Positions 9,506-18,339 of a stretch of 64,000 bases of DNA are shown one piece after another. A model generated the notes under the pieces. That model was not told the origin of the DNA. It was given only the letters and a program-made list of their open reading frames with translations, and made no database searches. A program made the translations under genes and the position numbers. The DNA comes from Carpediemonas membranifera (lineage: Eukaryota > Fornicata): positions 186,001 through 250,000 of the forward strand of contig JAHDYR010000001.1 in NCBI GenBank assembly GCA_019828565.1, in the 5' to 3' direction. Each line of letters starts with the position of its first letter. Position 1 is the stretch's first letter.

Positions 9506-10885
9506 TCAAACAGTGACGGAGTCCCAGTCGACCATGATGCTCAGCACGCTCCCAGTCACCACGCCATCGCACACGGACCACCCGCCGCACTGCCCCTCGC
9601 GGACGGACACGCCCGTGATCCCGAACAGGTCGCCGTCGGCCTCATAAACACCCTCCTTGGTCCAGGTATAGGACTGGTACGACCCTCTGGGCTCCGTAGG
9701 CCTCAGAGACATGCTCTCCATCGCTCCAGACCCCACAGACGCCCTGTACCAGCTCGACCAGGTGTGCTCGACACGGGCAAACTTCGAGAGATAATCAAAC
9801 TGGGGCCAGAGCTTGACTCTAAACCCATTGACCACAGAGATGGTGACATTAACCTCAGAACCGTTGATAAGCAGCGGCAGATGGCCGACTGCGCGCCGGA
9901 ACAGATTAGATCCCATCGAGGATGTCTCAAGAACAACTGCGGCTTCCGAATTCGACATATGCGGGTACATCTGATCCAATGCCCCGAAGTGATGCATGCT
10001 GATAGGGATGGACTGTGACACCACGCCTTCAATGAACCCTGAGGCGTCGCCCTTGATGTCCATCTGGTGGAAGCCGGCGACCGGAGTAAACGGGACCCGG
10101 GCGTCGAACACGCACATGGAGAGCTTCTCGTCGCCCCCGAACACGTCGAGGTGGTCGAGCATGCAGTCCATCGGCCCTAGTTGGGAGAGGCGCTGCATGG
10201 CGGCCTTCGAGAGCACGGCGCCGCCCCCGCCGAAGGCCATCCATCCGTGTCTGCCCACCGCAATGGTGTTCTCACTGGCACCGCCTATGTACATCGGCTG
10301 GTGAGGGTCCAGATCGGATAATAGATTCATGAGATTGTCAATGAACAAGACACAATCGTCGTCGACCATAACATACCAGTCCGCGTCGGGCTCCCTCTCG
10401 TAAAGGTCAAGAGTCATGAAGTAGAACCGGCGGTGGGGGGAGGGCTCGCCCGACATGGTGACGATGCCGAGCCCGTCGCGTTCCACGAGGGTGCGGAGCT
10501 CGGGTGTGTCTAGATCGGTGTTCATGTACACGGGACCAGGGGATGAGGTGGCCCATGGCTTGGTGAAGTACGGGTAGCGCTTCAGCATCAGTGCTTTGCA
10601 TCCAAGGACGGAGAAGGCAACCTTGGGCGTCGCTGTTTTGTTGTATGCGGGAATTGACGCGTAGGAAACGATATGGGACTGGTACTCAGAGTACGTCATG
10701 CCCCTTGGGAATGTTGGATCGGAGGGTGTGCCGCCCATTTGCTTGAAGACGACAAGTGCTGCAACAGAAAGCAGCACAGCAATCGCTACGGCAAACAGAA
10801 TGTGGAATTTGTACCGTTTGAACACAGAACGAATGCGATATGATGCCAAGAGGGCGTCTGAGAAGGGCTCTGGCCGGCCGCTCAT
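9506..10885 (-). CDS. GT31-like (fringe/DUF604-type) glycosyltransferase, type II membrane protein
   Basis: The 459-residue protein has a cytosolic N-terminus, then one membrane segment (residues 28-48, ILFAVAIAVLLSVAALVVF), the layout of Golgi glycosyltransferases. The lumenal domain has the metal-binding DDD motif (residues 175-177, WYVMVDDDCVLF), then FGGGGAVLSKAAM and a FGGDEKLSMC block, the order seen in fringe-type beta-1,3-glycosyltransferases and plant DUF604 proteins. N-glycosylation sequons occur (NKT, NGS, NVT). Donor sugar and acceptor cannot be predicted. The ATG at 10885 places the membrane segment correctly. It is divergently arranged with the gene at 11,173. Confidence 0.8.
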   Translation of the reverse strand: MSGRPEPFSDALLASYRIRSVFKRYKFHILFAVAIAVLLSVAALVVFKQMGGTPSDPTFPRGMTYSEYQSHIVSYASIPAYNKTATPKVAFSVLGCKALMLKRYPYFTKPWATSSPGPVYMNTDLDTPELRTLVERDGLGIVTMSGEPSPHRRFYFMTLDLYEREPDADWYVMVDDDCVLFIDNLMNLLSDLDPHQPMYIGGASENTIAVGRHGWMAFGGGGAVLSKAAMQRLSQLGPMDCMLDHLDVFGGDEKLSMCVFDARVPFTPVAGFHQMDIKGDASGFIEGVVSQSIPISMHHFGALDQMYPHMSNSEAAVVLETSSMGSNLFRRAVGHLPLLINGSEVNVTISVVNGFRVKLWPQFDYLSKFARVEHTWSSWYRASVGSGAMESMSLRPTEPRGSYQSYTWTKEGVYEADGDLFGITGVSVREGQCGGWSVCDGVVTGSVLSIMVDWDSVTV

Positions 10886-11172
10886 TTCGCAGGATTGCCA
10901 GCAGCTTCTGCTGGGTCACATCGCTATCATCAGGATCCTCCTGGACCCTGCCGCTCAAAGTGATGAATCCGTTCGGCGAACACACAATTAGGCAAGGTGG
11001 ACTCGTTGTGGCCAGTGGTGGCACTGTCTGACTTCGCTTCGTTGACGACATCATTGGAAGTTTACAAGCCCTCGTCTATCTTGTAGGGCCCATGACCCGC
11101 CCCAACCCCTGGCCTATGTATATATACGATCACTTCACGTAACTTTTTCGTATCACAAAAGGGCGAGGAATA

Positions 11173-11994
11173 ATGCGTTATACGCTCTTCATTCTGATTG
11201 TCATCATTATCATTCCACTACTTGTGTCTGTTTCTACATACTATGTTGTTAACTCCCCGCCGGAATCGAGGGAAGTGCTCATGCGAGTCCTTGGTGCCAT
11301 CTTTGCAGGTCTGGGGCACAATAGCGGGCTCCAGATGACCAAAAGCAGCAATAACACTGTCTTTACTAGTGATTATTCGAAAACAAAGCACTCCTGTGCA
11401 CTTTCTACCGAGAAGGCAATTGCCCGAGCCCTCGCTCATGAAGCGGGCCGCCACATCTGCGACCGAGCCACGCAGCACATATTCAGCGTATCACAGGCCA
11501 TCACTATCGCCAAATCTGGCTGCAAGCTGACTAGTGAGGACCGCACACAGATTGACGAACACGTGCGAGCCATCATCAACGGGACAGACATGGACACCGG
11601 TCTGGTGGGTGTTCATGCAGCTATTGAGGACGGCAGACCCGTGCTATGGTCTGCTGAACCCAGAGGCATACTGGCTTGCCGTGTTCGCGCACTATTGTCC
11701 AACAACGCGTTGGTCGTGCTTGTCCTGGGCCTCGGTCTATTCGCACTTTCTCTCGCAATCCGGAAGCGGCGGGAACGCACTGGGCGGCTAGCTGCCCTCG
11801 GCCTCATCATCCAAACTATTCTATCGACACACACGTCAGGCCTACCTCCGGCCAAGATCGTTGAGATCATCGAGCAGCGTGGGGTCAGAGTCGGCCAGGG
11901 GGACATGGATGCGGTGTGCAGTTTACTGCTGAGTGAGGGCCGCATCGAGTGTGTGGGCGTTCGTGGAGCAATCGTGTGGCGCAGACTTACGTGA
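11173..11994 (+). CDS. Man1/Src1 (MSC domain)-type inner nuclear membrane protein
   Basis: This 273-residue protein has two membrane segments (residues 4-24 and about 177-197) enclosing a lumenal domain with four cysteines, and a C-terminal winged-helix-like region (VEIIEQRGVRVGQGDMDAV). The pattern CRVRALLSNNALVVL, then a hydrophobic helix, then RKRRE and a helix-rich nucleoplasmic tail, matches the Man1-Src1p-C domain of Heh1/Src1/MAN1 proteins, which sit in the inner nuclear membrane and bind chromatin. There is no N-terminal LEM/HEH domain, because the protein starts directly with the first membrane segment. An upstream exon carrying it is possible but I see none in the 287 bases before the start. 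Confidence 0.62.
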   Translation: MRYTLFILIVIIIIPLLVSVSTYYVVNSPPESREVLMRVLGAIFAGLGHNSGLQMTKSSNNTVFTSDYSKTKHSCALSTEKAIARALAHEAGRHICDRATQHIFSVSQAITIAKSGCKLTSEDRTQIDEHVRAIINGTDMDTGLVGVHAAIEDGRPVLWSAEPRGILACRVRALLSNNALVVLVLGLGLFALSLAIRKRRERTGRLAALGLIIQTILSTHTSGLPPAKIVEIIEQRGVRVGQGDMDAVCSLLLSEGRIECVGVRGAIVWRRLT

Positions 11995-12087
11995 TGGGCG
12001 GGTACCTATGTAAATGAGCAGCAGACGGTGGGCGGAGGAGGGGCTGAGTGTATTGAGGTTATGGTTAGTCTGCTATAGCTGCCCTCG

Positions 12088-12255
12088 TTATCTCATGACC
12101 ATTGGCCGGCGGAGATAGATATGCATCCCCAGGTTTGCTGGACCATGAATGGCCTTGTAGTACACGAACTGAGTGATTCCATGGTCTAAGTCGAGCCGGC
12201 GGATGTTCCAGCACCTCAGTGACTGTGACTGAGAGCTAGATTTGGAGCCCGACAT
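12088..12255 (-). CDS. Small conserved-looking protein, 55 residues
   Basis: An ATG at 12255 opens a 55-codon frame ending with TAA at 12088. After a Ser/Gln-rich start (MSGSKSSSQSQS) the rest is compact and ordered: LRCWNIRRLDLDHGI, then TQFVYYKAIHGPANLG and MHIYLRRPMVMR. Codon choice is much more gene-like than on the other strand or frames, and the frame fills the gap between two plus-strand genes. I do not recognise the family. The alternating charged, aromatic and hydrophobic residues suggest a small folded or complex-bound protein rather than noise. Confidence 0.5.
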   Translation of the reverse strand: MSGSKSSSQSQSLRCWNIRRLDLDHGITQFVYYKAIHGPANLGMHIYLRRPMVMR

Positions 12256-12366
12256 CATAATCGCGCGAAGAAGAGTGTTGACTAATCTGCGTTCTTTCCT
12301 GAACGGTGCGACGGACGAAGGGCTTCTTTTCCGCCCTCAGAGCAAACAGTCAGGTATACACGTGCA

Positions 12367-13305
12367 ATGTTTGTTCTTTTGTTCGATCTCGGGCTCTCCG
12401 CTCTCCAAATCGTCTTCATGTGCGTATCGGCGCTTAGTTTCTTCTTTTTCCTCGCCAGATACACACTGACCAAGAAATTCCACACCACATACTTTGATAG
12501 GGTGTTGTGTATCCTAGTTGCCGACTTTTTCAAGGTCACGGCGCTCATGCTGTATCAAGTATTCTGGATTCTATTCATTGCCCTTAGCTACGTCGCAATA
12601 CTGTTCCCCGCGCTCTCAGTAAGCGCTGTATTCAACTTCATCTCATACATGATGGTTCTTACAGCCTTTATCTCGTCCTTTTTCATGTACGCAGAGCTCG
12701 TCCTGACCCTTTTCCTGGCAATCTTCTTCGTACGCTTAGTAACGACTCGAACACCCTCAATGAAGCGCTACCCGCTCGGCTTCCCCCTTCGTGTACATAT
12801 CATAGCTCTTGTGTCCACTATAGTAATACAAATCTTCAGAGTCACTGGCCTTTACGTAATTCCCCTGCTCCAGTATATAAGTAGGATATATTTCCTCCTA
12901 TTCTACATAATCAACGTAATTCTCATGTCTCTGTGCTTCTATCATCTAATCATGCGCACTTTGAAGGAGAGCCGCAGCAGTCTCATGCTACAGCTCAACA
13001 TGGCTCGTTTCCTATTCGTTGTGCTCTCAGCCTGCGTCCTAGGATGGTTCCCTATGGTGGTTCATATCATATTTATATTCTTCACTGCGACTATTAGTGT
13101 ATCTGCGACCGGGGCTTCCGTTGAGCATCGGATTTACCAACTACTGATGACACTCAGCCATCTGCAGCTCACAATCATTGTGGTCAGTCATAACATGCCG
13201 AAGAAAGCTTGGGCGATCCTTCTTCTCCCGTTCAAGCCGCTAGTGGTGTGGAAGGAGCGGCGATCTGTGGTTCAACGACCCTGGGGTTACCCCGCCGTCG
13301 AGTGA
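12367..13305 (+). CDS. Seven-transmembrane protein (GPCR-like topology)
   Basis: The 312-residue product is mostly hydrophobic, with about seven membrane helices beginning at residue 3 (LLFDLGLSALQIVFMCV). Short basic loops separate the helices, and the tail is cytosolic and basic (WKERRSVVQ). Charged residues are rare inside the helices. The layout resembles divergent 7TM receptors of protists, but no family motif (such as DRY, NPxxY or a CxxC loop) is evident, so function and ligand are unknown. A start at the ATG at 12367 places helix 1 at once and implies no signal peptide. Base composition is lower in GC than in neighbours, as expected for Ile/Phe/Leu-rich membrane proteins. Confidence 0.7.
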   Translation: MFVLLFDLGLSALQIVFMCVSALSFFFFLARYTLTKKFHTTYFDRVLCILVADFFKVTALMLYQVFWILFIALSYVAILFPALSVSAVFNFISYMMVLTAFISSFFMYAELVLTLFLAIFFVRLVTTRTPSMKRYPLGFPLRVHIIALVSTIVIQIFRVTGLYVIPLLQYISRIYFLLFYIINVILMSLCFYHLIMRTLKESRSSLMLQLNMARFLFVVLSACVLGWFPMVVHIIFIFFTATISVSATGASVEHRIYQLLMTLSHLQLTIIVVSHNMPKKAWAILLLPFKPLVVWKERRSVVQRPWGYPAVE

Positions 13306-13342
13306 GCGTGACGTATTGTGTTATAGTCGGGTCAGGTTAGCG

Positions 13343-13816
13343 TTATAAATTAGCAGCACTCCGGGTTGGGGACAGGTTGGGGAGTCGTGATGTGGGCGTG
13401 ACCTGCCTCCGGTTCGCGCTGACCGTGGCTGACAGATTGCAGCGGGGGCACGTGACGGTGCGCTGCCTCGCGACGCCCTCGGGCAGGTCGACTGTCTGGC
13501 GCGGCGCCATCTCGCACTCACCGCCGAAGTGGGCCATGTGCTCTTCCTCGTTGGCCACGCGGAGCAGGCACTTGTGGCAGAAGTCCTGGCCGTACCAGCA
13601 TCGGCATCCAAGTCGCCCTTGTCCGGTCATGACTAACACCCCAGCTGGCGGGCTCCCACGATCAGGTGAAAAGGATGCGGCCATCAGACGAGAATTCAGA
13701 CAGCGCCGAGAATAAGAATGCCCGTTGATAACCACACAGCCGTTGCAGCCAACCTCAGTCCATGTCCAGACTTGGCCACAACACGAGAGACTCTGCCCGA
13801 GACTTCCACACCAATC
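13343..13816 (-). CDS. Cysteine-rich zinc-binding protein (RING/IBR-like), start unresolved
   Basis: The frame is open from 13816 to the TGA-flanked end at 13343 but has no ATG before 13684, so a short 5' exon is likely missing. Cysteine pairs recur: SCCGQVW, GCNGC, then CRCWYGQDFCHKCLL, ECEM and TCPRCN. The CRCxxxxFCHKCL block resembles the IBR/RING2 zinc sites of RBR ubiquitin ligases, but spacing elsewhere does not complete a standard RBR. The stretch around MAASFSPDRGSPPAG looks less coding-like and may hide an intron. A ubiquitin-ligase role is a guess; a zinc-binding fold is well supported. Confidence 0.4.
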   Translation of the reverse strand, partial: DWCGSLGQSLSCCGQVWTWTEVGCNGCVVINGHSYSRRCLNSRLMAASFSPDRGSPPAGVLVMTGQGRLGCRCWYGQDFCHKCLLRVANEEEHMAHFGGECEMAPRQTVDLPEGVARQRTVTCPRCNLSATVSANRRQVTPTSRLPNLSPTRSAANL

Positions 13817-13933
13817 TCATGATGCCACCCATCCCGAGTCGAGAGGATAATCAGGCGTAACCACAGTAAACTTGATTAAATACGTAAATTTAGTAGCCAA
13901 ACCGACGGTAATCACATCATCTTTCCCATACAG

Positions 13934-15802
13934 TCAGGTCGACTGAAACAACCTCATCTTATTCCCGAGTGGCAGCACCGAACTTGCTCTATGCAGCTTG
14001 ACATGCCGGGCCAGACTCCGCTGCGTATAAAGCACAAGGGCCCCACACAACTGGCACCGCACCCTGCCCGAGAGGCGGCCAGGATAGTGGTGCACCGAAA
14101 GAAGTCGGACACTGGGCCTCGGAACCAAGGCCGCACCATCACCACCCCCGTCACTGGCCGAAGCAAGGCTGCTGTACTCGTACTCCTCGGATGGTTGGTA
14201 GATAAACTCCTCAATTTCAATATCGGAGTCGACAAGAGTCACTTGTCGGCCAGAGGAGGAGGCAGGGGACTCGCCGACTTCAATCTCAACGGCTGGGTCG
14301 CTCAGCTCGGAAGCCGACTCGGAAGAGTCGGATGGTGAATCTGATTCGGTAGATTCGGCCATATCTGCCATATCTAGGGCCATAGCAGCCGTCTGGGTCT
14401 CCAAACGCCGACGAACATGAGGAGCCGGCACTTTCCTTAGCAATGGCGGCCTGGTGAATTCCGGCAAATTCTGAGTCTTTTCCGGCATTTGTGTCGGACT
14501 TTGACTCATCAAGAGTCGCACAGTTCTCATCGCGTCGCCTCTTTCCTTAGCCTTTCGAGCAGCAGCCGACCTCGTTGACCCCGGCACCTCAGACGGCGTA
14601 TCCGGCAGGGGCACTCCAGGCAAGTCAGCCAGGGCATGTAGGTCAGGGGTGGTCACCTTCAGGTACTGGGTCAGGCCAGTCTTCAGGGGTGGCGGGGTCG
14701 ACCAGTTGTCCAGTAAAACCTCGCTCTCACTGCCCAGAGCTGCTACGGACGGGGCCAGGGCCGCTGCTGCCCGCTGGGTGAGGGAGTCGAGCGCGGCTGA
14801 CCAGTAGAGGCGGGCGGCCCGATGGATGGCTAGGCGAACCTTGTCGGGGATGTGCACAGCGGCAAGGGAGGACCGCAGCGTGGCTGGGATCTTGCCGGTG
14901 TGGGTTGACTGAGAAATGATTGATTCAACGAGAATCTGGGCGTTCGTCTCGGCCGAGTTCGCGAGGTCGAGGAAGATGGGCCCATTTGAGGCATATGAGA
15001 CGTCTACAGGCTCAATATCAACTTCATAGCCCAGATCAGCAACGCATCTCTTGATTGACTCCTGGATCGACTCGCCGTCTTCTCTTGACGAGCTCAACTT
15101 GAGCCTGTATCTGAAGAGACCAACATCCGACACTCGGCCCATGGCAAGTCGGTTCAGTACTCGAGAGACACGTGCTGACGCAACACGGAGAGATTCAAAG
15201 TGCGCTGGGACAAGCTTGAGGCCCTTGGGGATGTGGTGCATGGGCATGGGGGCGCTGGGGGTCGCCCCGAGGGCTATGGCTGCAGGGTTGGCGTCCAGGA
15301 TAGCGTCTCTACTGTATACAGCTACCGGCTGCCCTTCCAAGCTGGAGTAGGTCTGAAGGGCCGCGGAGACCATCGCTGTGCGGACGCTGACGGCGTAGTA
15401 GCTGGACTGCAGGAGCGGTGCGGGAACCATGGCCCCTATGGAGTACGGCGTGTCAGGCACAGGTGTGTATGAAGCAGGCGGGGCTGTGGGCGTCGTGAGG
15501 GGGCGGATGGCGGCTGGCGGAGTGTGTTGGGAGGGCGTGTAGCGCTGTAGCTGTTCTACGACACACGTCATTTCCTTGCATTCGGGTTCCTTTGTGGTCT
15601 TGCTCGATGTTCGCGGTCCATTCGACATGTTTTGGCTTTTCGTTCTTGCAGAGATAGCTTGGGCATGCCGTCGTCTCTTGGCAAGTATATGAGGCATTGT
15701 CAATGAATCTGTCGTGTTTGTATCGCTCTCAGAGCTATACATCATGGAATCATACTGCGCACCGCTCATGGCGCACATGCTGCCAGTTGTCCGCCAAGTC
15801 AT
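13934..15802 (-). CDS. Hypothetical protein with a C-terminal C2H2 zinc finger
   Basis: This 622-residue protein is mostly unannotated. Near the C-terminus CQLCGALVLYTQRSLARHVKLH is a single C2H2 finger (C-x2-C-x12-H-x3-H). Before it lie an acidic Ser/Glu-rich region (SESDSPSDSSESASELSD) and a helical middle domain (for example AIHRAARLYWSAALDSLTQRA). The first 60 residues are low-complexity and Met-rich. The true start may be the later ATG giving MSNGPRTSSKTTKEPE, which would shorten the protein to about 565 residues. A nucleic-acid role is inferred only from the finger. It follows the rrp6 gene on the same strand. Confidence 0.65.
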   Translation of the reverse strand: MTWRTTGSMCAMSGAQYDSMMYSSESDTNTTDSLTMPHILAKRRRHAQAISARTKSQNMSNGPRTSSKTTKEPECKEMTCVVEQLQRYTPSQHTPPAAIRPLTTPTAPPASYTPVPDTPYSIGAMVPAPLLQSSYYAVSVRTAMVSAALQTYSSLEGQPVAVYSRDAILDANPAAIALGATPSAPMPMHHIPKGLKLVPAHFESLRVASARVSRVLNRLAMGRVSDVGLFRYRLKLSSSREDGESIQESIKRCVADLGYEVDIEPVDVSYASNGPIFLDLANSAETNAQILVESIISQSTHTGKIPATLRSSLAAVHIPDKVRLAIHRAARLYWSAALDSLTQRAAAALAPSVAALGSESEVLLDNWSTPPPLKTGLTQYLKVTTPDLHALADLPGVPLPDTPSEVPGSTRSAAARKAKERGDAMRTVRLLMSQSPTQMPEKTQNLPEFTRPPLLRKVPAPHVRRRLETQTAAMALDMADMAESTESDSPSDSSESASELSDPAVEIEVGESPASSSGRQVTLVDSDIEIEEFIYQPSEEYEYSSLASASDGGGDGAALVPRPSVRLLSVHHYPGRLSGRVRCQLCGALVLYTQRSLARHVKLHRASSVLPLGNKMRLFQST

Positions 15803-16004
15803 TTATATTGTTACATGTGGACTCCTGGGGCAGCACTTATCATGTAACAACACTACTTTCCGCCACAAACACGATTAGCCGACTGCCGCCGTTCCTCCAT
15901 GCTCACATCACAGACTACGAACAGCATCGTCAGGGACCCTCCAACCACCGCCTCCCAACCCCAACCTTAACCGATGTTTACCACTGCGGCAGGTGCCAAT
16001 ACCA

Positions 16005-18155
16005 TCACCGCTTCAACTCATCCGCCACCTTCCTGGCGAGCACGGGGCCCGTCCACCCAGCACCAACGAGACCAGATGCCACGTCGACCTCCATGGAAGA
16101 GTTCACCGACCCCGCCTCGCTCCTAAGCCGAGTCCCCCTCACCACGGGCAGGGCGGCGAGTTCTTTCTTCGAGGCCGGGCCCTGGACCATGGGAGGCGTC
16201 TCGGCCCGGTCGACACAGTCAAATAACTGGGGACTCCGAGGGCCGGAGCCGGTAATGCTGCCGTGGGATACGGTGACTGAGATCGAGTCGTCATCCCAGC
16301 CGATCGACTCAAAGAACGACTCGCCAGAGTCTGCCCGAGAAGGAAGTGGGGCTGCGCGGACGAAGCGGACAGGGGCAGTGGACTGGGGCTCTACGGCTAC
16401 GACGGGGTATGCAGCGCTGGTCCACCTTCCCTGTTGGACCTGCTTGATGATGTAGTGGATGTTACCGACGTTACCAGTGGCCACGGGTGAGGCGTCGGGG
16501 CCGAGGAGTTGGTAGATGGGAAGGATGGACGCCGGCTCGGCCTGGGCGATGGCGAGCAGGGTTGAGTCAGGGAGGACTGCCTGGGCGCACTCGTCGGCCG
16601 CTCTAGCAACAGAATCACGCCACTCAAACAGGGCAATGGCTATGAGTTGTTGGACGTGGGAAAGAAGGGCGCCAGGACTGCCCTGTTGGAAGAGATAGCG
16701 GGCAGATAGGGAAGTGAGCATCGTCCGCTGGTAGCAGTCTGCTGTTCGAGACACCGAGTTGAGCCAGGCAGCCCGGCTCATGTCGCGATCATAGCCCAGG
16801 TCAATGGCCCGGAGCTGGGCCATGATACGACCTGCTACGTAGCATAGGTAGTGGGTGTCACCCTGTGCATACTTGCACATGGCCCTCGAGAGCGGTCTGA
16901 GCGTCCAATCGGCGGTCTGGAGACGCTTATCTGGGTGGAATCCGCAGTATATGTGAAGCAGCGCGGCGAGTGACTTCTGGCCCTTGTATGTGTCGATAGA
17001 GTGGCCGTTGTAGGAGGCGCGACAGTCTTCGGGGATCGGGATCTGATCGAGGACTGTTATGGCCTCATATGTATCGAGCATATTAACAATGTAAATGCCG
17101 AAGTCACGCTGGAGCCAGCGAACATCGTTGCGCGCGCCATGGAAGACTTTGAGGATTCGTGCGTTGGCAAAGACGTCTCTGAGCATATACATGTGTGGAT
17201 ACAGGGCCAATGTATCAAGTAAATAGTCCCTTGGAGCTCCAGCATGCGTGGTAATCTGCACCAAGCAAGTCAAGCCCTCAAACGAACACTCTGCGTTATG
17301 CTCTACGTCCACGGCGATGAAGGGACACATGTTAATCTCGGACACGAGGGCAGCGAGTTCCTCCTGCGTCTGAATGAGTGTAAAAGGCGTGTCATTCAGC
17401 GAGGCCGGCTCCTCTACGTGCATTAGAGCGCCAGGGAGTCGAACCTTGAGCTGTTCCGTTGCTTGTCTTCTCGAGTCGGACCTTACCACGAGACCGGAGT
17501 CCAGCAGCCCGTCAGCAGGCTCTACAGTGACACTGGGTGCGTTGTATATCGCGTGGTAGACACTAGCGGTCTCCTGCGCGTACGGATGGGTGCGGACGTC
17601 GGGGAAGGATGGGGATTGGCGGAGGGTGTCGAGGGAAGGGGGTGCGTAGTCGTCCAGGTAGTGGTACTTCATATGGCGTTGGGCCATGCCTGTGTCGGGC
17701 TCGGTAAGGTCTGGGACGAAGGGGAGGTTGGTGTTGTCGCGCTCGGGTTTCTTAACGGCGAAGGAAACGCCCATAGCGGCTACTCCCGCGGGAGCTGCGA
17801 GGCGCTGGACAGGAGTGGAAGACTCAAGGCCAAGGTTGATGTCTTTGCGGGCGGCAGTAAGCGTTTGGCGGATGGGTTCGACCATTTGGCTGTATGGGAC
17901 GGACAGATCGTCCGCGGGGATCGTTTCGGTGGGCTGGGCAGCAGAACCGGACCATATGATAAACGGAGAAGCGATTTCCTTCCAGATCTTCTCTGTAATC
18001 GCCTTCACCTTCTCTTTGTACTGAGCATTGTCGCTGTACACTGTGGAATGGCCGGGAGGGCTATTGACAACCGCCTGCGACGATGTAATCACGTCTTTAG
18101 CAAGCTGGAATCCCTTCAAAGACCATTCGCTGGGTTCAAAGGCTTTTCCACTCAT
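16005..18155 (-). CDS. RRP6: Rrp6/EXOSC10-like 3'-5' exoribonuclease of the nuclear exosome
   Basis: About 716 residues from the ATG at 18155 (MSGKAFEPSEWSLKGF); an earlier ATG at 18194 would add 13 residues. The DEDDy exonuclease core is complete: AVDVEHN supplies the first Asp/Glu, HGARNDVRWLQ the second Asp, and YAQGDTHYL the last Asp and Tyr. TADWTLRPLSRAMCKYAQGD is the Rrp6-specific version of the ExoIII motif. An HRDC-like helical region follows, then a Ser-rich tail. The N-terminal 150 residues fit the PMC2NT region that binds Rrp47/C1D. The protein would trim rRNA, snoRNA and aberrant transcripts in the nucleus or nucleolus with the exosome. Confidence 0.93.
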   Translation of the reverse strand: MSGKAFEPSEWSLKGFQLAKDVITSSQAVVNSPPGHSTVYSDNAQYKEKVKAITEKIWKEIASPFIIWSGSAAQPTETIPADDLSVPYSQMVEPIRQTLTAARKDINLGLESSTPVQRLAAPAGVAAMGVSFAVKKPERDNTNLPFVPDLTEPDTGMAQRHMKYHYLDDYAPPSLDTLRQSPSFPDVRTHPYAQETASVYHAIYNAPSVTVEPADGLLDSGLVVRSDSRRQATEQLKVRLPGALMHVEEPASLNDTPFTLIQTQEELAALVSEINMCPFIAVDVEHNAECSFEGLTCLVQITTHAGAPRDYLLDTLALYPHMYMLRDVFANARILKVFHGARNDVRWLQRDFGIYIVNMLDTYEAITVLDQIPIPEDCRASYNGHSIDTYKGQKSLAALLHIYCGFHPDKRLQTADWTLRPLSRAMCKYAQGDTHYLCYVAGRIMAQLRAIDLGYDRDMSRAAWLNSVSRTADCYQRTMLTSLSARYLFQQGSPGALLSHVQQLIAIALFEWRDSVARAADECAQAVLPDSTLLAIAQAEPASILPIYQLLGPDASPVATGNVGNIHYIIKQVQQGRWTSAAYPVVAVEPQSTAPVRFVRAAPLPSRADSGESFFESIGWDDDSISVTVSHGSITGSGPRSPQLFDCVDRAETPPMVQGPASKKELAALPVVRGTRLRSEAGSVNSSMEVDVASGLVGAGWTGPVLARKVADELKR

Positions 18156-18339
18156 TTCGTTGCTCGAAATTTCCTCGCAAAAATGCGGAAGCATCAAGGA
18201 CACAAGCGGCTTTAGGAGACCAAACTACATTCCACCTGACCCAACCCACTGCTTCATGTCCAACCAGCCGCCCGGACAATATTTCACCCGTCACCACAGC
18301 GACTACATCGACTCTGTGTATGACGTGCAGCCCGACAAA

